The notes under the pieces were generated by a model. That model saw only the letters and a program-made list of their open reading frames with translations, had not been told where the DNA came from and did no database searches. Of a stretch of DNA of 64,000 nucleotides, positions 7,966 to 15,338 are shown one piece after another. Source of the DNA: Candidatus Schneewindia gallinarum (GTDB taxonomy: Bacteria > Bacillota > Clostridia > Oscillospirales > Ruminococcaceae); NCBI GenBank assembly GCA_904420175.1, contig CAJFUF010000023.1, positions 1-64,000 of the forward strand, written 5' to 3'. Positions within the stretch are counted from its first letter, which is position 1. Every line of letters starts with the position of its first letter. The translations under genes were made by a program, and so were the position numbers.

Positions 7966-8787
7966 CTACAGTCCCAGTTCCTCACTTCTTTTAAAGTACA
8001 TCTTGCGGCTTTCACACAGCTCCTCCACAAAGTCAAGCCGCTCCTTAATCCAGGCAATCTCCTTTTCAACAGCCTGTAGCTCGGCGGCACTGCGGGCCTG
8101 CTGGCAGCTGTCGGCGATACGCTTTAGCAGCGCGGAAAGGGCGTGCTTGTCCCCGGAAGAATCTGTTTTTGGCTGCGGCCGGCTCTCCTGTGCGTTATCC
8201 ATCCGCCAGAAGGCCTTAAAGAAAAACCGCTGTGTTTTCATGATGGAGAAGGAGTCGACTTCCTGCACCGGCGTCAGGGTCAGCCTGCCGCTTAAGCGCC
8301 ACTGGATGAGAAGATTGATTTTGTCTACAAGCTCCGTGACCCTGCTTTCCGGAACCAGAAAGACGTCAGGCTCCGGCTCCTCAAACCTGGCGGTGCGCAG
8401 CTGTTTGCAGAGAAGCGGGTAATAGGCGCTGTAACCTGCTGTTTTTCCGCCCCCGTATTCTCTGACAAAAAGGCCCTTCTCCTTATATTCAAGGTAGCAG
8501 ATCCGTTCCAACCCGTCAATAAATTTCGCTTTGGGGCTGAACACATGGGCGCTTCTGAAAATTCCGTGTGCCTGTGTCAGCTGGCATTTTCCATTGATTG
8601 CCGTAAGCTTTTGTGCAATCGGCCTGGGAATTGTGACAGAGCTGAGAAAACTGCGGGCGGGATCGTTTGTCTTATCATACAGTTTGGTGCTGCCCTGATA
8701 CAGCAGGGGTGTTTCCCAATTCAGCTCAGCCGGGGAAAGGGCCCCCTCGTGGGAGAACAGGATAGTTTGCTCCATGTTGGACATCAC
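7966..8787 (-). CDS. Protein of unknown function paired with an XRE regulator (273 aa)
   Basis: I do not recognise a family. The protein is soluble with no signal peptide or membrane segment. The middle is basic and aromatic (KGLFVREYGGGKTAGYSAYYP near residue 105-125), and the last ~60 residues look like a coiled coil or helical hairpin (LQAVEKEIAWIKERLDFVEEL). Its start overlaps the stop of the XRE gene by four bases (ATGA), so the two are translationally coupled and probably work together. XRE-plus-partner pairs include toxin-antitoxin and stress modules, but no toxin motif is visible here, so that remains speculation. Confidence 0.65.
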   Translation of the reverse strand: MMSNMEQTILFSHEGALSPAELNWETPLLYQGSTKLYDKTNDPARSFLSSVTIPRPIAQKLTAINGKCQLTQAHGIFRSAHVFSPKAKFIDGLERICYLEYKEKGLFVREYGGGKTAGYSAYYPLLCKQLRTARFEEPEPDVFLVPESRVTELVDKINLLIQWRLSGRLTLTPVQEVDSFSIMKTQRFFFKAFWRMDNAQESRPQPKTDSSGDKHALSALLKRIADSCQQARSAAELQAVEKEIAWIKERLDFVEELCESRKMYFKRSEELGL

Positions 8788-8978
8788 TCCTTTCTAACTT
8801 TTAAATCGATTTCATTGGCGGGTACGCCGAAGAAATCTGCCAGAATTTGCAGCCTGATTCCGGACAATTTGACTTCACCGTTTTCGTATTTGCGGTAAGT
8901 CCTATCATCGGTGCCGATCACCTCTCCAACCTCGGACTGGGTCATTCGTCTCTCCTTTCGGAGTTCTTTCAAGGTCAT
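8784..8978 (-). CDS. XRE-family helix-turn-helix regulator (64 aa)
   Basis: A single Cro/cI-type HTH domain fills the protein: TQSEVGEVIG forms the first helix pair, TDDRTYRKYENGE the recognition helix and turn, and ILADFFGVPANEI the closing helix. It probably represses its own operon, which includes the unknown gene at 7966. The Shine-Dalgarno GGAGGA sits about 12 bases before the ATG. In between lies a four-codon frame (ATG AGA AGA AAA TGA) whose stop overlaps the gene's ATG, so coupled reinitiation is possible. Confidence 0.85.
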   Translation of the reverse strand: MTLKELRKERRMTQSEVGEVIGTDDRTYRKYENGEVKLSGIRLQILADFFGVPANEIDLKVRKE

Positions 8979-9121
8979 TTTCTTCTCATTCCTCCTTTTC
9001 AGCAGGCTTATTACTGCCTTGATTGTATACCGTTTCAGGTAGGAATGGAAGGCCCGATTGGGCCGGTTTACAATTTTTTGTAATTTTTTTGGCGGATTTC
9101 CGCCGGTACTTTTTTATAAAG

Positions 9122-9156
9122 AAAGCGCCGGACAAATGCAGTGTCCGGCGCTTTTT
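9122..9156. terminator. Intrinsic terminator hairpin
   Basis: Strong stem (AAAGCGCCGGACA at 9122-9134 with 9142-9154), a seven-base loop and TTTTT on the plus strand. On the minus strand it lies 25 bases after the CGGC gene, where the trailing run is TTTCTTTAT, so it probably ends that gene. The rest of 8979-9179 holds a small GGCGGA-TT-TCCGCC hairpin at 9091 and AT-rich sequence, but no convincing gene. Confidence 0.7.
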
Positions 9157-9179
9157 GTTAAGCTTTCCCCATAAACGGG

Positions 9180-9488
9180 TCAGTGGCTGTAGGTCAAAAC
9201 CTGAACATCTTTGCCCACCCTTTTTTTGATGGCAGCAATCATCTGCTCCGCATTGGGGCAGGGGAAGGCAAGGGGGGAGCCCCTGGTAATGCAGGAGGAC
9301 AGCACAATGGTGTCGCACCCGGTTTTCACCATGGATTCTGCGCGGGTAACAGCCTTTTTGCCGGGGCAGCCGCCGCAGGTACAGATACCGAGCAGCTCCA
9401 CTTCTTCCTCTTCCCCTTTAAAAGCGCCGTGCTTTTCCTTGATTGCTTTCAGGCAATAGACGGCGCCACAGATATCCTCCGTCTGCAT
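9180..9488 (-). CDS. CGGC-domain protein with missing or noncanonical start
   Basis: Small Cys-rich protein of the CGGC family, thought to bind metal; the function is unknown. The signature CTCGGCPGKKAV and a second Cys block (SSCITRGSP, FPCP) are clear. The first ATG (9488) gives 102 residues starting QTEDIC. However, the frame continues upstream as VGLIRC, which is how this family normally begins, and meets TGA at 9524-9522 with no ATG, GTG or TTG in between. So either the internal ATG is used and the first strand is lost, or the original start has decayed. No good ribosome site precedes 9488. Confidence 0.65.
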   Translation of the reverse strand: MQTEDICGAVYCLKAIKEKHGAFKGEEEEVELLGICTCGGCPGKKAVTRAESMVKTGCDTIVLSSCITRGSPLAFPCPNAEQMIAAIKKRVGKDVQVLTYSH

Positions 9489-9590
9489 ACATCTGATTAG
9501 ACCGACTAGAAAATAAACACCTCACAAACAGGCGGCCAGCGGCCTGTATGTTCCCTAAAATCGATGCGTCGCCCACAGGGACGGTCTTAT

Positions 9591-9612
9591 CCGGATGGAA
9601 CGCTCCATCCGG
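9591..9612. repeat. Perfect hairpin in the gap between the CGGC gene and tRNA-Thr
   Basis: Perfect inverted repeat CCGGATGGA-ACGC-TCCATCCGG. Beside it lies a looser pair, CTGTC (from 9614) with GACAG, enclosing CCGGCAG. There is no T-run on either side, so it is not a typical terminator. The gap 9489-9658 holds nothing else I can identify. Confidence 0.5.
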
Positions 9613-9658
9613 GCTGTCGGCAGGAACCGGCAGGACAGTCGGCCGGTTAGATTATAAC

Positions 9659-9692
9659 AAAAAGTCGCCGCGATACATGGGATCGCAGCGAC
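9659..9692 (-). terminator. Terminator of tRNA-Thr
   Basis: An 11-bp stem with one G-U pair (9664-9674 with 9682-9692) and a seven-base loop, followed by TTTTT on the minus strand. It starts just after the tRNA's CCA end. Confidence 0.8.
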
Positions 9693-9693
9693 A

Positions 9694-9769
9694 TGGAGCT
9701 ACTGGCCGGATTCGAACCGGCGACCTGCTGATTACGAATCAGCTGCTCTACCGACTGAGCCACAGTAGC
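9694..9769 (-). tRNA. tRNA-Thr (anticodon CGT)
   Basis: Complete cloverleaf on the minus strand: acceptor GCTACTG/CAGTAGC, D-arm GCTC-GAGC, anticodon stem GCTGA/TCAGC with loop TTCGTAA (anticodon CGT, reading ACG), and T-arm GCCGG-TTCGAAT-CCGGC. Discriminator U is followed by an encoded CCA. It is 76 bases long with its own promoter and terminator, so it is a single-gene unit. Confidence 0.95.
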
Positions 9770-9788
9770 GTGAAAAGGTACGACATAT

Positions 9789-9817
9789 AGTATACGAAAT
9801 TTTTTTTTCAAAGTCAA
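9789..9817 (-). promoter_or_regulatory. Promoter of tRNA-Thr
   Basis: -35 TTGACT (9817-9812), a 17-bp spacer with a nine-A run, and -10 TATACT (9794-9789), 20 bases before the tRNA 5' end. Confidence 0.85.
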
Positions 9818-9861
9818 GGCTTAAAAAAGTATTTTCCGATGGCCAAAAAACGCCGCCTTGG

Positions 9862-9890
9862 TTGATAGACACTCGAATGTAGTGTATAAT
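9862..9890 (+). promoter_or_regulatory. Promoter of the 9919 / clostripain-like unit
   Basis: -35 TTGATA (9862-9867), a 17-bp spacer and -10 TATAAT (9885-9890). Start of transcription is expected near 9897, just before the AGGAGGT ribosome site. Confidence 0.85.
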
Positions 9891-9918
9891 AGATTCAAAC
9901 CGTCAGGAGGTCAACAAC

Positions 9919-10275
9919 ATGCTAGTGGAAAGCCTAACGATTATCTGCATTGTTCTTGCAATCAGCTTTATTTATCTGCGCAGCAAACGCAGGAATTACT
10001 GCTTTGCGGTGCTTCCGCTGGTTTTTGTGCCTGCGGGCAACAGTGTGGTGCTTATTTTGCAGGACATGGTTCCCGGCGTGCTCAGTACGTCCAATTTTGC
10101 CTTTGCCCGCATTGTAACCATCATCTGCTGCCTTGTTGCGTGCGGTATCGTCATGACGGTGATGACCCAGTTTATCCGCAGTAAGGCGTCGCGCGGGGTG
10201 TATCTCATCACCTGCAGCATGTTTACCGTGGCGTTAAGCCTTATTTATATTTTTGACGCAGTGCAATACCTGTAA
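9919..10275 (+). CDS. Small integral membrane protein of unknown function (118 aa)
   Basis: Four hydrophobic segments (near residues 2-19, 27-47, 62-85 and 95-115) separated by short basic loops (RSKRR at 21-25, RSKASRG around 90). The N-terminus begins MLVESLTIICIVLAISF. No catalytic motif is visible. It stands behind its own strong promoter and ends 18 bases before the clostripain-like lipoprotein gene, so the two are probably co-transcribed; any shared function is inference. Confidence 0.7.
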   Translation: MLVESLTIICIVLAISFIYLRSKRRNYCFAVLPLVFVPAGNSVVLILQDMVPGVLSTSNFAFARIVTIICCLVACGIVMTVMTQFIRSKASRGVYLITCSMFTVALSLIYIFDAVQYL

Positions 10276-10293
10276 GATAAGGATTGGAAATCT

Positions 10294-12156
10294 ATGAAGA
10301 AATTAGCAGGCTGGCTTCTCCTTCTCGTGTGCTTTTCCGCCGCCCTGTTTGGGGGCTGCGGCGCTGCGGCCCCGGCGGAGGAAAGCTGGAGTATTTACCT
10401 CTATCTGTGTGGGACCGACCTTGAAACAGATTCCGGATCCGCCACCCAGAACCTGACGGAACTGTTAAAAGCGCCCATTCCGGAAAACTGCAATGTGATT
10501 ATCCAGACAGGCGGGACCGCCCAGTGGCATACGGCGGGCATCTCGCCGGAGGTACTGCAGCGTTTCCGCATTACCAATCACAGGCTGGAACTGCTGGAGG
10601 AGCTGCCGCTTGACAGCATGGGAAAAGGGGAGACTCTGCGGGACTTTTTAAGCTTTGGCCTGACGAATTATCCGGCGGAAAACACCGCCTTGGTACTTTG
10701 GAATCACGGCGGCGGCAGTATTGGCGGCGCTGTGTACGACCAGCTGTTCGATGATGACAGCCTGATGCTGGACGAATTATCCTTCGCCCTTTCCGGGGCC
10801 CTGTCCGGCGGGAAGGAAAAATTGCAGCTTATCGGGTTTGACGCGTGCCTGATGGCCACAGTGGAGACGGCGCAGGCCGTTGCCCCGTATGCGGAGTATA
10901 TGGTCGCCTCGGAAGAGACGGAGCCGTCCTCCGGCTGGAACTATTACAACCTGATGCGCTATCTGGCGGATCACAGCGCCGACGGCGCACAGGGCGTGGG
11001 CCGGGAAATTTGCGACAGCTATTACAACAAATGCCGTATGGTGGAGATGCAGACAATTGCCACCATCTCCCTGACGGACCTCAGTAAGGTGGAGCAGCTG
11101 ACCCAGGCCTTCGACAGTGCGGCGGCAGAGCTGCTAAACTGCCTCGGGGACAGGGAGCGGTTTTCCATACTGTCCAAAAGCGCGCTGAAGGCTGAAAATT
11201 ATGGCGGAAACAGCGCGGAAGAAGGATACACCAACATGGTGGATTTGTATGATTTGATGGAACAGTGGTCGCCTGTGCTGGGTGACAGGGCGGATGCGGT
11301 GTGCAGCGCTGTGGAGGATGCGGTCGTCTACTATAAAACCGGGGACGAACGCGCCGAAGGCAGGGGGCTGGCGGTCTACTACCCGCTAAGCCAGATGCCG
11401 GGCGAGCTGAATGTCTATGAAGGAATCAGCGTCAGCAGCCGGTACCTTGAATTCCTGTACAACATGTCCTACGGCCATGCGGACGGTCAGTCCGACGTGC
11501 GTTTTGCGCAGGACGCGTTTATTAACGACGAAAATTATCTGGAGCTACATATCGACCCGGATACCCTTGACAACGTAAGCACGATTCACAATGTGATGCA
11601 CCGGAGAGACGGTGAAAACAGGCTGCTGGCCCTTGGATTTGACACGGATGTGACAGTCGACTGGGACAGCGGCACGGTAACGGATCATTTTTCGGGTTAC
11701 TGGCCCGCACTGAATGGGCACCATTTGTCCATGTCGGTCATTGAAGAGGGGGAGGATTACAACCTCTATTCCGCCCTGGTGCTGAAAAACGGGGAGAGGA
11801 CCAACCTGCGCTTCCGCTATGTTTGGGATGCCGATGGGGAGGGCGGCCACTATGAAGTGATCGGCTACTGGGACGGTATCAGCGGCAGCGGTATGTCCGC
11901 CCGGCCGTCCGGTCAGCCCCAGCAGGGGGATGTGATTACTCCGCTGTTTGAAATCTGTGCAGAGGACGGCGCAGGCACCGGGGAGTATGCTGAGGGGGAA
12001 AGCTTCACCATTGAGGGCGCCGCGGTCATTGACGACGCGCCGCTGCCGGAGGGGGAATACCTTTACCGGTTCGACGTCATCGACCTGTTTGGGAACAGCC
12101 GCCTGTCGGAAAGCGCCCTGCTCACCTGTGAGGATGACGAATGGTATATTTCTTAA
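10294..12156 (+). CDS. Clostripain-family (C11) cysteine protease, lipoprotein
   Basis: 620 residues. A lipoprotein signal peptide (LLLLVCFSAALFGGC) anchors it to the outer face of the membrane. The C11 caspase-like fold follows: IYLYLCGTDLET, the catalytic His in LWNHGGGS near residue 137, and the catalytic Cys in GFDACLMATVE near 184. Clostripain relatives cleave after Arg or Lys. The last ~230 residues form a beta-rich domain with a YWDGISGSG segment, common in long clostridial C11 proteins. A terminator follows immediately. It may process surface or spore proteins, but no substrate is indicated by its neighbours. Confidence 0.85.
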   Translation: MKKLAGWLLLLVCFSAALFGGCGAAAPAEESWSIYLYLCGTDLETDSGSATQNLTELLKAPIPENCNVIIQTGGTAQWHTAGISPEVLQRFRITNHRLELLEELPLDSMGKGETLRDFLSFGLTNYPAENTALVLWNHGGGSIGGAVYDQLFDDDSLMLDELSFALSGALSGGKEKLQLIGFDACLMATVETAQAVAPYAEYMVASEETEPSSGWNYYNLMRYLADHSADGAQGVGREICDSYYNKCRMVEMQTIATISLTDLSKVEQLTQAFDSAAAELLNCLGDRERFSILSKSALKAENYGGNSAEEGYTNMVDLYDLMEQWSPVLGDRADAVCSAVEDAVVYYKTGDERAEGRGLAVYYPLSQMPGELNVYEGISVSSRYLEFLYNMSYGHADGQSDVRFAQDAFINDENYLELHIDPDTLDNVSTIHNVMHRRDGENRLLALGFDTDVTVDWDSGTVTDHFSGYWPALNGHHLSMSVIEEGEDYNLYSALVLKNGERTNLRFRYVWDADGEGGHYEVIGYWDGISGSGMSARPSGQPQQGDVITPLFEICAEDGAGTGEYAEGESFTIEGAAVIDDAPLPEGEYLYRFDVIDLFGNSRLSESALLTCEDDEWYIS

Positions 12157-12160
12157 AAGG

Positions 12161-12200
12161 CGAAGGATGCAGACGGTTGTCTGCATCCTTCGTTTACTTT
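12161..12200 (+). terminator. Terminator after the clostripain-like gene
   Basis: Perfect 14-bp stem (12161-12174 with 12179-12192), GGTT loop, then TTTACTTT. Confidence 0.85.
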
Positions 12201-12239
12201 AACATACTACTTGACTAAATTGCTAAAGTAAATTATAAT
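12193..12239 (+). promoter_or_regulatory. Histidine operon promoter with flanking inverted repeat
   Basis: -35 TTGACT (12211-12216), a 17-bp spacer and -10 TATAAT (12234-12239). A perfect nine-bp inverted repeat, TTTACTTTA (12193-12201) and TAAAGTAAA (12224-12232), brackets the -35 and could bind a repressor. The leader to hisZ is only ~50 bases, with a small imperfect hairpin near 12260-12280; it is too short for a T-box. Confidence 0.7.
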
Positions 12240-12292
12240 AAAAAAACAGATGGAAAGCACCGGGCGAAGGATTCGCCGGGAGGAGGGATCTT

Positions 12293-13420
12293 TTGAAGAT
12301 GGAATTGTCGACCCTGCCATGGGAGGAACGGCTGAATCTTGGACTTGGCCGTTTGTTTGAGCAGCACGGATACAGCAAGTACCGTATGGGCAAGTTTGAG
12401 GAGTACGGCCTATACATGGAGAACAAAAACTTTCTGAAAAGCGCGGGCATCATCACCTTCACGGATATGGACGGACGGCTGATGGCACTGAAGCCGGACG
12501 TGACGCTGTCCATTGTCAAAAACGCGCAGCCGGGCACAGTGGAAAAGCTTTACTATATGGAAAATGTTTACCGCCTGGCGAGAGAGGGGCACGAATACCG
12601 GGAAATCGGCCAGATGGGGCTTGAATTCATCGGCGGGGAAGATGCCCAGTGTGAGGCGGAGGTACTGCTGCTGGCATTGAAAAGCCTGGAGGCCATCAGT
12701 GAAAGCTATGTGCTGGATGTCAGCCATATGGGGCTGGTTTCCGCCCTGCTTGAGCAGTTCCAGGTGCCGGAATCCCATCAGGAGCCGATGCTGTCGGCAC
12801 TCAGCCAGAAAAACCGGCATGAACTTCGCCAGCGGGCGCTTGCCGCAGGCCTGACACAGCAGAATGCCGACCGGCTTTGCGGGCTGACGGCGCTGCCTGT
12901 GGACTTTCCGCAGGCGCTGGAAAAAGCGCGGGCTGCATTCCAGTCGCCCGCAACAGCCCCGCTGTTTGACAGGCTGGCTGAATTGTACGCCGCACTTGCA
13001 CAGCTGGGCTACGGCAGCCATCTGCGGCTGGACTTTTCCATTGTGAACGACTTGACCTACTACAACGGGCTGATTTTCCAGGGCTATGTGAAGGAGGTAC
13101 CGCGGGCGGTACTGGCCGGCGGCCGGTATGACAACCTGCTGCACCGTTTTGGTAAGCCGCAGGGGGCGATCGGATTCGCCCTGTATCTGGACGAGGTGGG
13201 TCGTGCTTTTCATGAGCATCCGCCCTACGACGTGGACACCCTGCTGATGTACGAGACGACCCAGCCCGTAACGCTGGTTCTGAAAGCGGTGGAACAGCTG
13301 GCCGCACAGGGCGGCCGTGTCAGGGCAGCGTGTGAAAAGCCCGAGGGGCTGCGCTGGCGCCGGGCCGTGCGCATTGCGGATAACGGCGAGCTAATCCCTG
13401 TAAAGGAGGAGGCCGAGTGA
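12293..13420 (+). CDS. hisZ: ATP phosphoribosyltransferase regulatory subunit
   Basis: HisZ is a catalytically inactive relative of histidyl-tRNA synthetase that binds histidine and activates short-form HisG for the first step of histidine synthesis. The 375 residues show the class II synthetase fold: KYRMGKFEEY and ITFTDMDGRLMALKPDVT near motif 2, then YYNGLIFQGY and AGGRYDNLL near motif 3. TTG at 12293 is chosen as start because AGGAGG ends six bases before it; the ATG two codons later is 12 bases away. First gene of the ten-gene his operon; its stop overlaps the hisG start. Confidence 0.92.
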   Translation: MKMELSTLPWEERLNLGLGRLFEQHGYSKYRMGKFEEYGLYMENKNFLKSAGIITFTDMDGRLMALKPDVTLSIVKNAQPGTVEKLYYMENVYRLAREGHEYREIGQMGLEFIGGEDAQCEAEVLLLALKSLEAISESYVLDVSHMGLVSALLEQFQVPESHQEPMLSALSQKNRHELRQRALAAGLTQQNADRLCGLTALPVDFPQALEKARAAFQSPATAPLFDRLAELYAALAQLGYGSHLRLDFSIVNDLTYYNGLIFQGYVKEVPRAVLAGGRYDNLLHRFGKPQGAIGFALYLDEVGRAFHEHPPYDVDTLLMYETTQPVTLVLKAVEQLAAQGGRVRAACEKPEGLRWRRAVRIADNGELIPVKEEAE

Positions 13421-14037
13421 TGATTAACATTGCACTGCCCAAGGGCCGCCTTGGGGATAAGGTTTACAGCCTGTTTTCCGACATCGGCTATACCTGCCCG
13501 GAATTACTGATGGAAAACCGGAAACTGGTCTTTGTCAATGAACAGGCCGAGGTGCGCTATTTCCTTGTCAAACCCACAGATGTCGGCATTTATGTGGAGC
13601 ACGGCGCGGCGGACATCGGGGTTGTGGGAAAGGACATCTTGCTTGAGGGCGAGCCGGACGTTTACGAACTGCTGGATTTGAAACTGGGCCGGTGCCGTTT
13701 TGCCGTGGCGGCCCGGGAAGGTTACAAGGAGGATCCCAGCCTGCCCCTGCGGGTGGCGACAAAGTATCCGAATGTGGCAAGAAAGTACTATGCCGGCCTG
13801 AACCGGGAGATATCCATTATCAAGCTGCACGGTTCCATGGAACTTGCACCCCTGTCCGGGCTTTCCGACGTCATTGTCGATATTGTGGAGACAGGTTCCA
13901 CCATTAAGGAGAATAATCTGCGTGTTGTGGCGGACATTGCGCCGGTCAGCGCGCGGCTGATTGCAAACAAGGCCAGTTACAAGTTCAAGGGCGAGGAAAT
14001 CGACCGCATTACAAAGGAACTGGCCAAGCGGCTGTAA
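13417..14037 (+). CDS. hisG: ATP phosphoribosyltransferase, short form
   Basis: Catalyses condensation of ATP with PRPP, the committed step of histidine synthesis. At 206 residues it is the short form, lacking the C-terminal ACT-like regulatory domain, which fits the adjacent hisZ. Motifs include IALPKGRL at the N-terminus, the DVGIYVEHGAADIGVVGKD phosphate-binding region, and DIVETGSTIKENNL (PRPP loop) near residue 150. GTG 13417 or ATG 13420 could be the start, as both suit the AGGAGG upstream. The start overlaps the end of hisZ. Confidence 0.95.
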   Translation: MMINIALPKGRLGDKVYSLFSDIGYTCPELLMENRKLVFVNEQAEVRYFLVKPTDVGIYVEHGAADIGVVGKDILLEGEPDVYELLDLKLGRCRFAVAAREGYKEDPSLPLRVATKYPNVARKYYAGLNREISIIKLHGSMELAPLSGLSDVIVDIVETGSTIKENNLRVVADIAPVSARLIANKASYKFKGEEIDRITKELAKRL

Positions 14038-14049
14038 GGAGGATGAGGT

Positions 14050-15327
14050 ATGATTCAGATTATCAGGGCGGATAAGCAGCAGACCCTTCGTCTGATTGCC
14101 CGCCGCGAGCAGGAGGCCCCCAATGTGGAGGCGCCTGTGGCGGAAATTTTAAAGCAGGTCCGCACAGGCGGCGACGCGGTGCTGCTTAATTTGGAGGAGC
14201 GCTTTGACGGCGTGCGGCTGGACGGCCTGTCGGTGACCCGGGAGGAGATAGAGGATGCGTGGAACAGCGTGGGGGAGGCGTTTCAGAAGGTTCTGACCGA
14301 CTCTGCCGCCAACATTTCCGCCTTTCACAGAAAACAGGTGCGGAACAACTTCATCATTACAGGTGAAAACGGCGCCGTTCTGGGACAGCGCATCACCCCG
14401 ATTGAGAGGGCCGGTATCTATGTCCCGGGTGGAACGGCCGCCTACCCGTCCAGCGTTCTGATGAACGCCCTGCCCGCCAAAATTGCAGGTGTGAAGGAAA
14501 TCATCATGGTTACCCCGCCTGGGAAGGACGGAAAAATTGCCCCGGCAATCCTGGCGGCGGCCAAGGTGGCCGGGGTGGACCGAGTGTTTAAAATCGGCGG
14601 GGCACAGGCAGTGGCAGCGCTGGCCTTCGGCACGGAAAGTGTGCCCAAAGTGGACAAGATTGTCGGCCCGGGCAACCTGTATGTGGCCACTGCGAAGCGG
14701 CAGGTATACGGCATTGTGGGAATCGACATGATCGCCGGGCCCAGCGAAATCCTTGTGATTGCGGACGACACGGCAAATCCACGGTTCGTGGCGGCCGACC
14801 TGCTCAGCCAGGCAGAACATGACCGGATGGCCTCTGCCATTCTTGTGTGCACGTCGGAGCTGCTTGCAAAGACGGTTGCAGAGGAAATCGAACAGCAGCT
14901 GCCGTCGCTGATTCGGCAGGAGATAGCCAGGGAATCCATAGACCGCAACGGAAGAATTTTTGTTATGGACAGCCTGGAGGATGCGGTGGAAATCTGCAAC
15001 GCCATTGCGCCGGAGCATTTGGAGCTTGCGGTGGACGACCCCTTCGGCCTGATGACCAGGGTAACTAATGCCGGAAGCATCTTCCTCGGCAAGCATGTGC
15101 CGGAGGCGCTGGGCGACTACTACGCAGGGCCCAACCACACGCTGCCCACCAGCGGCACGGCACGGTTCTCATCCCCGCTTTCTGTGGACGACTTTATTAA
15201 AAAAAGCAGCTTCCTTTATTACACAAAGGAGGCGCTTGCCGAGGCAAAGGATACCGTGGCGGCATTTGCCGAAAAGGAGGGGCTTACCGCCCACGCCAGA
15301 AGTATGACCATCCGGTTTGAAAAGTAG
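14050..15327 (+). CDS. hisD: Histidinol dehydrogenase
   Basis: Zinc- and NAD-dependent enzyme that oxidises histidinol to histidine in the last two steps. The 425 residues match the usual length. Clear signatures are YVPGGTAAYPSSVLMN near 124-139, KIGGAQAVAALAFGTESVP near 179-197, IAGPSEILVIAD near 231, QAEHDRMA near 256 and HTLPTSGTARF near 363, together holding the zinc ligands and catalytic His/Glu. It follows hisG by 12 bases with a GGAGG site. Confidence 0.97.
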   Translation: MIQIIRADKQQTLRLIARREQEAPNVEAPVAEILKQVRTGGDAVLLNLEERFDGVRLDGLSVTREEIEDAWNSVGEAFQKVLTDSAANISAFHRKQVRNNFIITGENGAVLGQRITPIERAGIYVPGGTAAYPSSVLMNALPAKIAGVKEIIMVTPPGKDGKIAPAILAAAKVAGVDRVFKIGGAQAVAALAFGTESVPKVDKIVGPGNLYVATAKRQVYGIVGIDMIAGPSEILVIADDTANPRFVAADLLSQAEHDRMASAILVCTSELLAKTVAEEIEQQLPSLIRQEIARESIDRNGRIFVMDSLEDAVEICNAIAPEHLELAVDDPFGLMTRVTNAGSIFLGKHVPEALGDYYAGPNHTLPTSGTARFSSPLSVDDFIKKSSFLYYTKEALAEAKDTVAAFAEKEGLTAHARSMTIRFEK

Positions 15328-15338
15328 GGGGGAGAGGG

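Noticed and set aside
9180-9769. Integration site or genomic island at tRNA-Thr
   Set aside because: No integrase gene or repeat of the tRNA 3' end was seen nearby.
9548-9790. Open frame with GATGRIRTGDLLITNQ over the tRNA region
   Set aside because: It is the antisense translation of the tRNA-Thr gene, a known annotation artefact.
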